Under the pieces are notes generated by a model that did no database searches, was not told the DNA's origin, and saw only the letters and a list, made by a program, of their open reading frames with translations. Shown one piece after another: positions 22,298 to 31,818 of a stretch of DNA of 64,000 bases (positions are counted from its first letter, which is position 1; every line of letters begins with the position of its first letter). The stretch is from a virus, in the IMG/VR virus record IMGVR_UViG_3300025141_000057, positions 1 to 64,000 of that record, one strand, 5' to 3'. A program made the translations under genes and the position numbers.

Positions 22298-22305
22298 TAT
22301 TTATT
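22298..22305 (-). promoter_or_regulatory. late promoter (AATAAATA)
   Basis: AATAAATA on the minus strand ends 5 nt before the ATG at 22292 and overlaps the stop codon of the 55-codon gene upstream. Confidence 0.75.
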
Positions 22306-22468
22306 CATTATCGAATACTTGTATAATTTTATTAATTTTTTGAATTAAAATAGAATTATCTGCCAGTAGTTGTTCTTGTTGTGCTGTAAAAGACGTGCAG
22401 TTAGTTAATATCTGTTTTAATGAAACAAAATCTTCAAAATCTAGACCTTCAACTATAACCTCTTCCAT
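22301..22468 (-). CDS. 55-residue protein, unknown function
   Basis: A short gene from ATG at 22468 to TAA at 22303-22301. The product (MEEVIVEGLDFEDFVSLKQI..., ending QKINKIIQVFDNE) is acidic at the start and then two amphipathic helices, suggesting a small coiled-coil protein. It fills an otherwise empty 208-bp gap between a fibre gene and a small late gene, on the same strand as both, with typical codons. Its promoter is not evident. Confidence 0.65.
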   Translation of the reverse strand: MEEVIVEGLDFEDFVSLKQILTNCTSFTAQQEQLLADNSILIQKINKIIQVFDNE

Positions 22469-22500
22469 ACTGTAGTTATATTATTAGTACTATAAAGCAA

Positions 22501-24159
22501 CTAGTTCCATTCAAACACTACAATTCCAGTGGTAGGTACAGGCCCGGATGGTTTTTTACTATGTGATCCTTGACCACCGCCATATGCTGGACTGTTACCG
22601 TAAAAACCTGAACCACCCACTCCTTCTTCTTCGCCACTATCGTCTGTATCTACATAACCGACGCCACCTACTAACGATATTGTTTCTGTTGGTAAATAAA
22701 GACTGTCAGCAATAACCGGTGTAGGTGCAGTAGTTGAATTGTACAAACCACCTTTAGCTCTAACTAATGGCGCTGTCGGATATCCGCCGGGTTCGTATAT
22801 ATAACTAGACTTTCCACTAGTAAACCCTACCGGTGGAGCACCTACAACAACTGGGAATTGTGTACCTGGAGGTGCAGAGAGATAGCCAATTGCTGTTGAT
22901 CCAGCATTACCACTTCTGCCTTTTCCAGGAGAGCCAGATCCAGTTACATAAAACTTAACGTACGAAATGCCATTTGGCATTGTAAATGTATGTGTTACAC
23001 CTTCTGCATTAAAAATTCGAATTCCGGGCTGAGGTCTTGTTATTTGTATTGTACCGCTAAGTGGGTTAAAAGAAGCATCAGTTTTATTTTCCGTTACACC
23101 TGATCCTGATGTAATAGTCGCAGATAGGTTTTTCCCGACAGTTAATGTAGGGCTAGTTACACCTCCAAAGGCTTTAATAATAAACGACATTCCTATAGCA
23201 GAAACACCAGGGCTGCTTGAATGAGCTGTTGTTACCCCTACTAATGTACTGTTAGCAGGCGATGATCCCTCCATCCATCCATATAATGCAGTACTACTCA
23301 GATTTGGAAGAGTAAATGTATTGGCAGAAAAATCTCTTCCATATTTGCCGCCTGTTGCAGTAAGAAGTTCTGAATACGTTACAGCATCAACAGCCTGCCC
23401 ATTACAATTTAACCAACCATACGGCGCAGCTGATATCGGACACGCATACGGCATAATAGTTCCAATTGGAACCAAAGCCGCTGTAGTTGGAGCTACCGGT
23501 GAATATACTATTTGAGGTACTTGCCAAGCAAGTTGAGCCTGCCCTGCGCCATCCGTTGAACTGTAACCTAGGAATGTTTTAGCTTGCGGTGATGTTGCTG
23601 GAAAAGTATAATCGATTGAGTTAACTTTTAACTTTGATGGTAACGAAAGATAACTGGTAAGACCTGAGTCCCTTTGAATTATACCGTCTATGCTAATTCT
23701 AGAACTTAATGCTACCTTATTAGACCCATCAAGAGTTAATGAGCTTCCTAATGCATTAGTAGATATATTTCCTGCGGATAATGTACCAACAGTAATTTGA
23801 TTAGCCGCGTTAATACTAATTGTTGTATCTCCGGCGCTTATTAAATTCGATACTGTTACCCAGTCTGAAGCTGCAGCTCCTGTACCGGTAACACATACTT
23901 TTATTTCATGGTTATCTGAATCATAACCATAGTCTCCAGTTAATACAGGTGCTAAAGTAGTTAAATTAGCTGCTCGCCCGGCCCACTTGTTTCCAACAAT
24001 TACCCCACCTTTTGTTGTACCATCACCGACAAATAATCTCACCGTATCAGTCGTCATCCCAAGCTCACCAGTCTCGAGGGTAATTTGTTGTCGATCATAA
24101 TTAGTCCCTCTCCTAACAAGGAGCTTTAACAAGGTATTTTCTAAAATTTCTATGGCCAT
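22501..24159 (-). CDS. tail fibre protein with tail-collar domain and Gly-rich tip
   Basis: A 552-residue fibre. The N-terminus (LKLLVRRGTNYDRQQITLETGELG ... RLFVGDGTTKGG) is the virion-attachment module seen in many phage fibres and in major tropism determinants. A tail-collar-like domain follows at about 230-300 (VGTIMPYACPISAAPYGWLNCNGQAV, YGRDFSANTFTLPNL). The C-terminal 150 residues are Gly/Ser/Pro-rich (GSGSPGKGRSGNAGS, GVGGSGFYGNSPAYGGGQG) and may form the receptor-contacting tip. The attachment module is shared with the next gene at 24172-25719. Its late promoter overlaps the stop codon of that neighbour. Confidence 0.88.
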   Translation of the reverse strand: MAIEILENTLLKLLVRRGTNYDRQQITLETGELGMTTDTVRLFVGDGTTKGGVIVGNKWAGRAANLTTLAPVLTGDYGYDSDNHEIKVCVTGTGAAASDWVTVSNLISAGDTTISINAANQITVGTLSAGNISTNALGSSLTLDGSNKVALSSRISIDGIIQRDSGLTSYLSLPSKLKVNSIDYTFPATSPQAKTFLGYSSTDGAGQAQLAWQVPQIVYSPVAPTTAALVPIGTIMPYACPISAAPYGWLNCNGQAVDAVTYSELLTATGGKYGRDFSANTFTLPNLSSTALYGWMEGSSPANSTLVGVTTAHSSSPGVSAIGMSFIIKAFGGVTSPTLTVGKNLSATITSGSGVTENKTDASFNPLSGTIQITRPQPGIRIFNAEGVTHTFTMPNGISYVKFYVTGSGSPGKGRSGNAGSTAIGYLSAPPGTQFPVVVGAPPVGFTSGKSSYIYEPGGYPTAPLVRAKGGLYNSTTAPTPVIADSLYLPTETISLVGGVGYVDTDDSGEEEGVGGSGFYGNSPAYGGGQGSHSKKPSGPVPTTGIVVFEWN

Positions 24160-24168
24160 ATGTTTTAA

Positions 24169-24175
24169 TATTTAG
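24169..24175 (-). promoter_or_regulatory. late promoter (CTAAATA)
   Basis: CTAAATA on the minus strand ends 9 nt before the ATG at 24159, the longest spacing in the set. It overlaps the stop of the upstream gene. Confidence 0.5.
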
Positions 24176-25719
24176 TAGCTAAAAACAGGTATTGCAAATC
24201 TATCAAACGTTTCAGTACTATCTTCACTTCGTACGTCGCCGGATAACGCCATTGTAATAAATCCTGCAGAACTTAATTTAATATTATTTCCGGCTGAAGT
24301 TAGTCCTTCACATATTTGCTGTGAATATTTACCACCGAAATTATTTTCAACCTGGTTAGGAGCTCCATTAAAGATATTTAAAACAGGATCTTCAGCGTAT
24401 TTTATAATAAAGTTAACACCTGAAGCACTTAAAGTTGTGCCTGGTGTTGGACCAGATAGACTACCATCAGTAGCACTTAAATATAAGGTTTGTGTACCGG
24501 TTGTAATAGCGCCGTTAGCACCATATAATAAAACATCACCACCGGTGAGGTTTGGTACTTTAAAGTCGGTCATATTTGCACCGCCGTAAGTAGTTCCGAT
24601 CTTATCAAATAATTGTCTATATTCCGGTCGAGCTGTTGCGTTAAGACTGTGTCCGTTGCATAATAAATACCCAGCTGGGGGGAGTGTAAACGCTTGTGCA
24701 TGTGGTAGTATCGAACCGATCGGAACACCGTCACCCGCTCCACTACCTGAAAGACCGGTAGCAGTAATGACATCAAATACAGAGCTTTTAATTTCAGTAA
24801 TTAATCCTTTGTTCGTGTCTAAGAAAGGCATCTCCATAAAGGCAGATGTAGCTCCATTTAATGTTACTGTACCGTTGTCATTTGTAATAAGTGCACCATC
24901 AACTGACTGTAATACAGCTTCTAATTTATTTGTTGCTGTGTTTACTTGTAATCCGCCGCCTAACCTACCATCTGTTGTTGAGGTACCATCTCCAGGTCCG
25001 GCCCATGATGAAATACTAACATTCATCGCCCCAACATCTTTGAGCTCTAATTTATTATTAGTATCAAATTTAAATTGCTGCTCATTAATACTTAAAGCTA
25101 ATTCTTCACCATCCCCACCCTTTAATCCGCTAGATGCTGGAAATAAGGCCTTTATCTCTCTTTTAGTTATAGAGTTTTGCTTTGGTGTTAATCTCCCGTC
25201 TTTACCAGGCGCGCTAGATAACTGTAAATAATCAGTGTTAAATGCAACATTTACATTACCATTAACAGCAGATAATAGAGCATCCCCAAAAAACGTTCCA
25301 CCTAAATATTCTGCATCAATTGCGTTTTTTGATAGCGTAAGCTTATTATTGGTATCAAATTCGAGGAATGCACCATCTGGAACTGATCCTATATAACTCC
25401 ACCCTGATAAAGTGTTTGTATATGCCCTCCCGGTTGCCGATGCGCCGGAGAGTATATATAGCTTGTTTTTCGCGTAACCAATATCACCAACCTGTAAATA
25501 TGGTGACTCACTAACCGCTGGGCCTAAACTAGCATCAGCAGCAAAAGGACCCACATTTACGTTACCAGCTACCTTACCACCGTAAGTAGCCCCATCACCG
25601 ACAAATAGTCTTTTTGAATCTAGGGTATAACCTACTTCACCTTGATCCAATACGATCTCCTTTCGTTGGTCATCAGTACCTCTCCTAACTTTTAATTTTA
25701 CTATAGTAATATTTGCCAT
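24172..25719 (-). CDS. tail fibre protein with tail-collar domain
   Basis: A 515-residue fibre, paralogous in layout to the gene downstream. Attachment module at residues 5-55 (VKLKVRRGTDDQRKEIVLDQGEVG ... RLFVGDGATYGG). A long Thr/Asn/Gly-rich shaft with repeated DTNNKL(T/E)L segments follows. A collar-like domain is near 345-405 (IGSILPHAQAFTLPPAGYLLCNGHSL, YGGANMTDFKVPNL), and the C-terminus contains two cysteine-poor beta-rich segments. There is no clear late promoter; the 4-nt distance to the upstream gene suggests read-through or coupling. Confidence 0.87.
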   Translation of the reverse strand: MANITIVKLKVRRGTDDQRKEIVLDQGEVGYTLDSKRLFVGDGATYGGKVAGNVNVGPFAADASLGPAVSESPYLQVGDIGYAKNKLYILSGASATGRAYTNTLSGWSYIGSVPDGAFLEFDTNNKLTLSKNAIDAEYLGGTFFGDALLSAVNGNVNVAFNTDYLQLSSAPGKDGRLTPKQNSITKREIKALFPASSGLKGGDGEELALSINEQQFKFDTNNKLELKDVGAMNVSISSWAGPGDGTSTTDGRLGGGLQVNTATNKLEAVLQSVDGALITNDNGTVTLNGATSAFMEMPFLDTNKGLITEIKSSVFDVITATGLSGSGAGDGVPIGSILPHAQAFTLPPAGYLLCNGHSLNATARPEYRQLFDKIGTTYGGANMTDFKVPNLTGGDVLLYGANGAITTGTQTLYLSATDGSLSGPTPGTTLSASGVNFIIKYAEDPVLNIFNGAPNQVENNFGGKYSQQICEGLTSAGNNIKLSSAGFITMALSGDVRSEDSTETFDRFAIPVFSY

Positions 25720-25723
25720 AATT

Positions 25724-26806
25724 TTATGCTATTCGTCGCCATACGTACGCACCATACGACGGCGGAATGTTATTGTGTTTTGTTCCATCACCTACAGCTG
25801 TAGACGGCTTAATATTAGATGCTCCTTCATTTACAACTACTTGTTCATCTCCTTTTGTTACCACTGTTGCTGAACTTTCATTAGTAGCTAATTCCCCAGC
25901 TGTAGCCTGGCCTAAATCAACAGCACCTAACTCCCTACAAAATGTATATGCATCAAAATCCCATTGCGCTCCAGCCCCTCCAGGAAATTCACTTGCCACA
26001 AACCGTGTTTCACCGTTCCATAATCCAATCATTTCCTTATAACCATAATCCGGATTTTCTAGGTACGCGGCCCTTTGAATTGCAGAATAAGTAGCAGCAG
26101 ATCCTAGTAAGAAATTAAGATCTAATGTTCTTCTTATAACATCCTGTGGGTCGCTAGGGTTATTTGTTCTGTTTCCAAAATCGTTATTCCAATTCCATCC
26201 ACTAGCAGCTCCAAGTTGATTTCTTCGCCTCTGCTGCTGCGCCCATGCTTGTGTTGAATTTGTTGTACCAGCGCCAGTAGCAACAAAAACTTGCCCGTTA
26301 CCTACATTAGAACCGGTCGCGACAAAAACATCATCAGCTCCAACATTAGTGTCGTGCCTATGCGGCGGTAAGTTTGCAATAGTAAGTTCTGTCATATACT
26401 CACCAGCTAGATTTCCAGATTCTTCTGTGTTTTCGTAATCAGTACAAAATTTTCTAAAATCGTTATTTTTATCCGTAAAATCTCCAACACCTACTAAAAA
26501 TCTACCCTGTGCAATTTGCTCCCAAGTAGTCCCTGCTATTCTTGTTTGTGGGTTAACGTTATCTAGAGTTAATTGTATACACCCGACAGGAAAAAATGCT
26601 GTTAACCATTCTGTAGGGTTTTCAGCAAACCCTTCCGGGTATATGTAATTATTAATTACTACTCTATTACCACTTAATTGTAACCCGGTAGAATTACCAG
26701 CTCCATCAAACACTTGATTTAACGAGTCTCCTAGCTCTGACCCACTTAAATGGAGCAAAGAAGTATAAAAATCAGATATAAATTGATTTGTTAAACTCTC
26801 CGGCAT
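25724..26806 (-). CDS. gp10/gp12-like tail fibre or baseplate protein
   Basis: A 360-residue protein with the T4 gp10 C-terminal/short-fibre type domain: FFPVGCIQLTLDNVNPQTRIAGTTWEQIAQGRFLVGVG (about 71-107, cited by pattern: FPVG, NP, G-T-x-W, GRFLVG). NLAGEYMTELTIANLPPHRHDT follows, with the H-x-H metal site of phage fibre tips. The end (HNNIPPSYGAYVWRRIA) is typical for these domains. The N-terminal 70 residues (DFYTSLLHLSGSELG ... VFDGAGNSTGLQLSGNRVVINNYIYPEG) are a module shared with the following gene. Late promoter 8 nt upstream. Confidence 0.85.
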   Translation of the reverse strand: MPESLTNQFISDFYTSLLHLSGSELGDSLNQVFDGAGNSTGLQLSGNRVVINNYIYPEGFAENPTEWLTAFFPVGCIQLTLDNVNPQTRIAGTTWEQIAQGRFLVGVGDFTDKNNDFRKFCTDYENTEESGNLAGEYMTELTIANLPPHRHDTNVGADDVFVATGSNVGNGQVFVATGAGTTNSTQAWAQQQRRRNQLGAASGWNWNNDFGNRTNNPSDPQDVIRRTLDLNFLLGSAATYSAIQRAAYLENPDYGYKEMIGLWNGETRFVASEFPGGAGAQWDFDAYTFCRELGAVDLGQATAGELATNESSATVVTKGDEQVVVNEGASNIKPSTAVGDGTKHNNIPPSYGAYVWRRIA

Positions 26807-26814
26807 ATTACTAT

Positions 26815-26821
26815 TATTTAT
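26815..26821 (-). promoter_or_regulatory. late promoter (ATAAATA)
   Basis: ATAAATA on the minus strand ends 8 nt before the ATG at 26806. Confidence 0.65.
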
Positions 26822-26838
26822 GTCACAATTTGAAAATA

Positions 26839-29676
26839 CTATCCAATGTTGACATTTCCTTCCGTTTGACCGTATATTATACCACCAACAATTCTAACAC
26901 CACTACCGCCTCTAACTCTTATTGAATAACCGCCTTTGCCGCCTTTATAAGTATCCCCGGATTGCGTTGTAGACCCGCCTGGCGCGCCCCAACCGCCGCC
27001 ACCTGCACTAAATCTATTATACCAGCGACGGTTTGCGATTGAAGGGTAGCCCGATCCAGACCTATTTGTTGTTTGTACAGGGTATTTTTGAAAAACACCA
27101 GGTAGGCTTCCAGATCCACCTCTAACGAGTCCAGATCTATGATTATAGCCATCCCATCCCGTGGGTGATACATATGAAATGCCGTTATATATTAAATCGC
27201 TTCCACCACCCGGTTTATTAATTCGAGCGGCGACATAAGGTAAACCTGGCGCGCCACCTACTATGCCGTTTGCTCTCCAGTGAGGCCCTACATGAAACCG
27301 CGGCCCGCGGCCGAAGAAATTGCCATATTTTCTATTTGACGTTAGCGTATACCCAGAGAGCCACCCGTAGTATGGCTCACTACGATTATAAGCTGTAATA
27401 TATGTTTCAATACAACGTCTACTCAGGCGTCTTCCAGTACATGCTATATCTACCGATCCATTTTCACCTGGAGGTATATTACTCCACGCCGGCCCGCTTT
27501 CACGACCTTCTTTTAAATTACCACTTAAATCTAGTGCACCAAATTCAGCACCAAAAATACCGCCTGTCCCTCCACCATATGCTGTAGGTGTTAGTATGCG
27601 ACCCCCACCGCCTCCAGTGCCTTGAGGATTTACCCCTCTCCACTCCCTACCACCAGCTCCGGAGCCACCAGCTTCACCACCAATTCCAGGTAATAGTACG
27701 TAAAGTGGTCCCCACCCAACAGTAACAATATCACCAGCTCGTTTAAATTGTTGTAAAGAATGCGCACTAACAACTGGGCTAAAGAAACGACCAGCGCCGC
27801 CGGGTTCACCCGGAGCGCCGCCTGCGCCACCGCCGGCCGTAGTTGGTGCATTGACCTCTTTCCATCTATCAACAACACCTAAATGCCCATCACCATCGTT
27901 AGTATAAAGAGATCGACCTATACCGTGGATTGGGCTAGTACCGCCCCAGCCTCCACCGGCCCCTCCTCCTCCACCAGACTTATCTCCATCATATGCGCTT
28001 GCTCCGCCTCCTCCACCACCACTTATACCACCTTGTGTGTTGTCAATTATAATTTCAGAATTACCAGTAACCAGTATAGCATCTCCACCATCTTGTCCAG
28101 ATCGATTAATACTCCAATAGCTACCTCCATTACCACCTCTACCCATAATGAACCCTTTATTTATTAACTCTAAACCACCAGGAAAATGATCTACGATCAT
28201 TGCTGGTACCTTATCGTCACTTGGGTCGTCTGAATATATATAAACACCATTATCGATAATTACTCTACATTTAGACTGCCCATCCCACCCGTTATCTGTA
28301 GCCCACTTATTTAAATTAAATACCTTATTTTTAGTAGATATTTTGTTACTAGAAATAGTTAACTGATATGGTAGATTATCACCCGGTCTTTGGTCTGGTG
28401 ATAAATTATCATGATAATTAAGAGGTACACGTTTCCAAAAGTAAACCGGGAAATTAGGTGGTATATTATTATGTCTTACAGATTGACCAGTAGTTGTCGA
28501 TTGTACAACTTTTGAACTAGGTACTAAACCGTAATATAAATTCTCACCGGCTACTGCTTGCCCTACCGTGGCGTTTAACTCTTTTAATCGGTTAACCCCA
28601 TCAAGAGCTTTAGCTGCCTCATCCAGTCCTAATATATCGATAATAAAATCACGCGCTTTAATTAATTCTCTATCCGGAAACCTACCTGGATGGACTCTAT
28701 CTGAGGATCTTGGGTCATAAAAAGACCGGTCTATGTAGTATTCTACGCCATTGTATTCCCATTTTACACCAACCGGTCTAGGACTAGATCCAATAAATTT
28801 ACCAGACACATTTAAAATACCACCCCACCCTGGGCCTCCAGCGGCCGGTGGAGCCCATCCTGCTAAAGTTTGATTTCCAAACCTAGGATTAAAATCAGCA
28901 TCAGTATATACTTTACCGGTTTTATGATTTTCTCTAATTATAAAATCTCTGTAGTGTTCAGTATCACCGTATGCAGTATTGTATTGAAACGCTTCAATTA
29001 CATTACTATCTAAGTACCGCTGGTCATCTGTTACTAGCTGCTGCGGGTTTAAAGTGTCACCAAAATAAAATATAAATGCTACATTCGTTCCTTCGCCCTG
29101 ACTTTGCTCTGGTACTGCCTCTGTTTTAATATCAGTTGTGTGAGTATGCGTAGGTAGGTCTTCAGCATCAACACCAGCTCTAAATTCACCAGCTAGATCT
29201 CCGTTTTCTAATCCTGCACCTGTTCTTTCTTTATTACCAGCAGTAAAAGTAAAACTATTATTATTTTTATCAGTACCGGTTCCTACACCAACAGGAAATA
29301 ACCCTTGTGACTCTAAAACCCACTTTGTTCCTGCTATTTTAATTCCAGGGTTTTTAAAATCAGTAGTTAGGATTATACTATTAATTGGAAAAAAAGCATC
29401 TAACCACTCTTTTTGATATGACCAACCTTCAGGTTTGATATAGTTATTCACTACAACCCTATCACCGAGAGAGCTTAAAGATAGACCAGTTGTGCCCCCG
29501 GCGCCATCATATATTTGAGCTACACCAGGCTCTGGTGTAAACACATTATAAGGACCTGCTGCGGACCATAGCTCTGTTACAGTATTAGTTAACCAAGAAG
29601 CAATACTACCACCACTTACATGTAAAAGTGATGTGTATTGATCTGCTATACGTTGTTGTGAAAGACTGTCCGACAT
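26839..29676 (-). CDS. tail adhesin: gp10-like domain plus glycine-rich tip
   Basis: A 945-residue protein. The N-terminus repeats the module of the previous entry (QYTSLLHVSGG ... IYDGAGGTTGLSL ... RVVVNNYIKPEG), with an inserted ELWSAAGPYNVFTPEPG that resembles the SAAGPY repeats of the 1125-residue protein. Residues about 88-180 are gp10-like (FFPINSIILTTDF, GTKWVLESQGLFPVGVG, DLPTHTHTTDI), ending at HNNIPPNFPVYFWKRV near 415. From about 500 to the end the sequence is very Gly-rich (SGGGGGAGGGWGG, GGGAGGAPGEPGGAG, GGEAGGSGAGG, SAGGGGWGAPGG), like the polyglycine-II sandwich tips of T-even gp38-type adhesins. It is therefore a candidate receptor-binding protein. Late promoter 7 nt upstream. 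Confidence 0.85.
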   Translation of the reverse strand: MSDSLSQQRIADQYTSLLHVSGGSIASWLTNTVTELWSAAGPYNVFTPEPGVAQIYDGAGGTTGLSLSSLGDRVVVNNYIKPEGWSYQKEWLDAFFPINSIILTTDFKNPGIKIAGTKWVLESQGLFPVGVGTGTDKNNNSFTFTAGNKERTGAGLENGDLAGEFRAGVDAEDLPTHTHTTDIKTEAVPEQSQGEGTNVAFIFYFGDTLNPQQLVTDDQRYLDSNVIEAFQYNTAYGDTEHYRDFIIRENHKTGKVYTDADFNPRFGNQTLAGWAPPAAGGPGWGGILNVSGKFIGSSPRPVGVKWEYNGVEYYIDRSFYDPRSSDRVHPGRFPDRELIKARDFIIDILGLDEAAKALDGVNRLKELNATVGQAVAGENLYYGLVPSSKVVQSTTTGQSVRHNNIPPNFPVYFWKRVPLNYHDNLSPDQRPGDNLPYQLTISSNKISTKNKVFNLNKWATDNGWDGQSKCRVIIDNGVYIYSDDPSDDKVPAMIVDHFPGGLELINKGFIMGRGGNGGSYWSINRSGQDGGDAILVTGNSEIIIDNTQGGISGGGGGGASAYDGDKSGGGGGAGGGWGGTSPIHGIGRSLYTNDGDGHLGVVDRWKEVNAPTTAGGGAGGAPGEPGGAGRFFSPVVSAHSLQQFKRAGDIVTVGWGPLYVLLPGIGGEAGGSGAGGREWRGVNPQGTGGGGGRILTPTAYGGGTGGIFGAEFGALDLSGNLKEGRESGPAWSNIPPGENGSVDIACTGRRLSRRCIETYITAYNRSEPYYGWLSGYTLTSNRKYGNFFGRGPRFHVGPHWRANGIVGGAPGLPYVAARINKPGGGSDLIYNGISYVSPTGWDGYNHRSGLVRGGSGSLPGVFQKYPVQTTNRSGSGYPSIANRRWYNRFSAGGGGWGAPGGSTTQSGDTYKGGKGGYSIRVRGGSGVRIVGGIIYGQTEGNVNIG

Positions 29677-29683
29677 ACTTATA

Positions 29684-29691
29684 TATTTATT
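29684..29691 (-). promoter_or_regulatory. late promoter (AATAAATA)
   Basis: AATAAATA on the minus strand ends 7 nt before the ATG at 29676. Confidence 0.75.
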
Positions 29692-31818
29692 TTAGTAATC
29701 CAGACCTCCACCGTCTGGGTTTAGTTCTTCAAATTCAGCGTCTCCTAAGACAATATTACCGAAAAAATCATCATCTGGTGAAGCTTCTAACTCATGTGAT
29801 GTGTCTGTTATACTGTTTAAAACTTCTTGTTGTAAGTTAAATAACTGATCTATTACACGTGCTACAACGCTATAATCCACTGCTTCATTTTCATGAAACT
29901 CCATGTCTCTAAAATTAATATCTGTACCTTTATAAGTGGTGTAATCTCTTAATACAGGTATACCATCAGAGACGGTTTCAGCAGGTATAACACTAAGATT
30001 TAAAAATATTTTTACTGTATCTTTAATAATATTTTGAATTTCACTATTTAAAGAGCTTCCTAAACTAGATTCACAACTAGTTATTTTTTCATATAAATTC
30101 TCAAGATCTAAGGGCACGAAGTTTTGATACAGTAAGTTACTTTCTTTAAACAAGTATATACGACCAATAGTATGCAGTAAGAAAAATAAGTCTGTTTCAT
30201 TCTTAGCAACGAGGTAATTTATATAATTAAAATAGTTAGATCTTAATGTATTTGAATTAAACTTTTTCTGTATCAAATTAAATCTCTCACCTGTATTATC
30301 AAAATACATATCAGGTAAATAAAGCAAATTTTCAGGTGAAGCAAACCCAGCAACCTGCGTTGGATTTGATATAAATCTAGTCGAAATAAACCCCTTATCG
30401 TTTAATATAAACATATTAGAGTCGTTTTGCGAAAAATATACATCTATATCTTCTTCCCTCGCCGCAAAACCGTAGTTAGGCCTATACCGGCGGACGATTT
30501 TTGGCTTTAATTTAGGTCCTAAGTTAGTTATATTTTCTGCATTAATATGGTATAATAAAAATACATTAGAATTCCCATCCGAAACACTGTTAATCTTTTC
30601 TGGGTCATTATTAGCCAATCCACCGGCATTTGGATCTATATCTTGAACAGCCATCTCACCGGCTCCTGGTTCTGTTAAGATCAATATAGAATCATCCGTA
30701 TCTCTTATATCAAATGCAATTATTTCCTCGTCATCTTCTATCGTTGTTATAGTTTTAATTAATTTATTCGAATATTTGTTTCTAATAGCAATATAAGATA
30801 TGGTTTCAGTTTTATCTGATAAACTGTTAATTTCTTCTTCACTTAAAATATCTTCATCAAAAGTTCGAACACCACGAACAGGGGGCAGCTCTTCTATTTC
30901 AACACCAGGTCTTGGAGCCCCGAGAGGTATTATTTCATTATATCGATACCCTAATAAATCCTTACCTATCTTTACTACCTCGTCTATAATTTGCTCTTGT
31001 ATTTCAATCCTGTCAACCAGTTTTAATTTTTTACAAGGATTAACAAAACTATTATCATATAAATTAAGCTGTATTTCATTCGTACCAGCAGACAAGCTAT
31101 AAAGTATATCGGTTGAATTATCGTATGTGAATCTAGTAGAACCTTTAAATAAACTTTCCCCGGTATCCTCATCCGGTGTAATAGGTATAAAATTACTATT
31201 TTTTACAAAACTTCCAGAGAACGTGTGAGCAGCTGTTGGTGTGGTAGTAAAATAAAAATATGTCTCATCGTCGTACACAAATAAAGTGCTATCAATTGTG
31301 TCATCCAATACATTAATACCGGGTACCTTATCGATAAAGCTAAAAGGATCTATTTGAATGGGAAATAGATTATCTTTAGCCATTTTTGTGTCATCATTTC
31401 GTATATCAAACTGACCACTAGATAGCCCTAAAAAATATGCATTTCCATCTGATGCAGAATTTTTGAAATTTAATAAATCCGTATTTGAGGTAATATTTAA
31501 TGCATATAAATTTAAATTGTTTTGATTTAGTATGCCTAAGTTGGTTTCAATAAAAGACTGATCGACAACACTTCTAGGTGAAACAACAGGCTTTGTTAGT
31601 ATATTAGACTCAACAATTGGTGTTGCTGTTCTATCAAATTCTAACTTCTCTAGTACACAGTTAGCATAAAAAGTATCTGATGATTTTAAAATCTTTGAAG
31701 ATGTTGAGAAAGTTTTACCGGTGTAAGCAACACCGTCTCTTACATTGACAAACCCAGAGTAGGGAATCCCGCTTAAAGTAAACGAACCAGTAGTGGTGTA
31801 TTTAAAGTATTCAATCAT
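29692..31818 (-). CDS. large tail/baseplate structural protein
   Basis: A 708-residue protein that I cannot assign. It starts with a beta-rich region (YFKYTTTGSFTLSGIPYSGFVNVRDGVAYTG) and contains many Asn/Asp-rich strands, a propeller-like series of aromatic repeats (TLFVYDDETYFYFTTTPTA, FILNDKGFISTRF), and an acidic C-terminus (ASPDDDFFGNIVLGDAEFEEL). Its ATG overlaps the stop codon region of the upstream gene by 4 nt, so the two are co-translated late proteins. Location between fibre genes and baseplate genes suggests a fibre-baseplate connector. Confidence 0.7.
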   Translation of the reverse strand: MIEYFKYTTTGSFTLSGIPYSGFVNVRDGVAYTGKTFSTSSKILKSSDTFYANCVLEKLEFDRTATPIVESNILTKPVVSPRSVVDQSFIETNLGILNQNNLNLYALNITSNTDLLNFKNSASDGNAYFLGLSSGQFDIRNDDTKMAKDNLFPIQIDPFSFIDKVPGINVLDDTIDSTLFVYDDETYFYFTTTPTAAHTFSGSFVKNSNFIPITPDEDTGESLFKGSTRFTYDNSTDILYSLSAGTNEIQLNLYDNSFVNPCKKLKLVDRIEIQEQIIDEVVKIGKDLLGYRYNEIIPLGAPRPGVEIEELPPVRGVRTFDEDILSEEEINSLSDKTETISYIAIRNKYSNKLIKTITTIEDDEEIIAFDIRDTDDSILILTEPGAGEMAVQDIDPNAGGLANNDPEKINSVSDGNSNVFLLYHINAENITNLGPKLKPKIVRRYRPNYGFAAREEDIDVYFSQNDSNMFILNDKGFISTRFISNPTQVAGFASPENLLYLPDMYFDNTGERFNLIQKKFNSNTLRSNYFNYINYLVAKNETDLFFLLHTIGRIYLFKESNLLYQNFVPLDLENLYEKITSCESSLGSSLNSEIQNIIKDTVKIFLNLSVIPAETVSDGIPVLRDYTTYKGTDINFRDMEFHENEAVDYSVVARVIDQLFNLQQEVLNSITDTSHELEASPDDDFFGNIVLGDAEFEELNPDGGGLDY

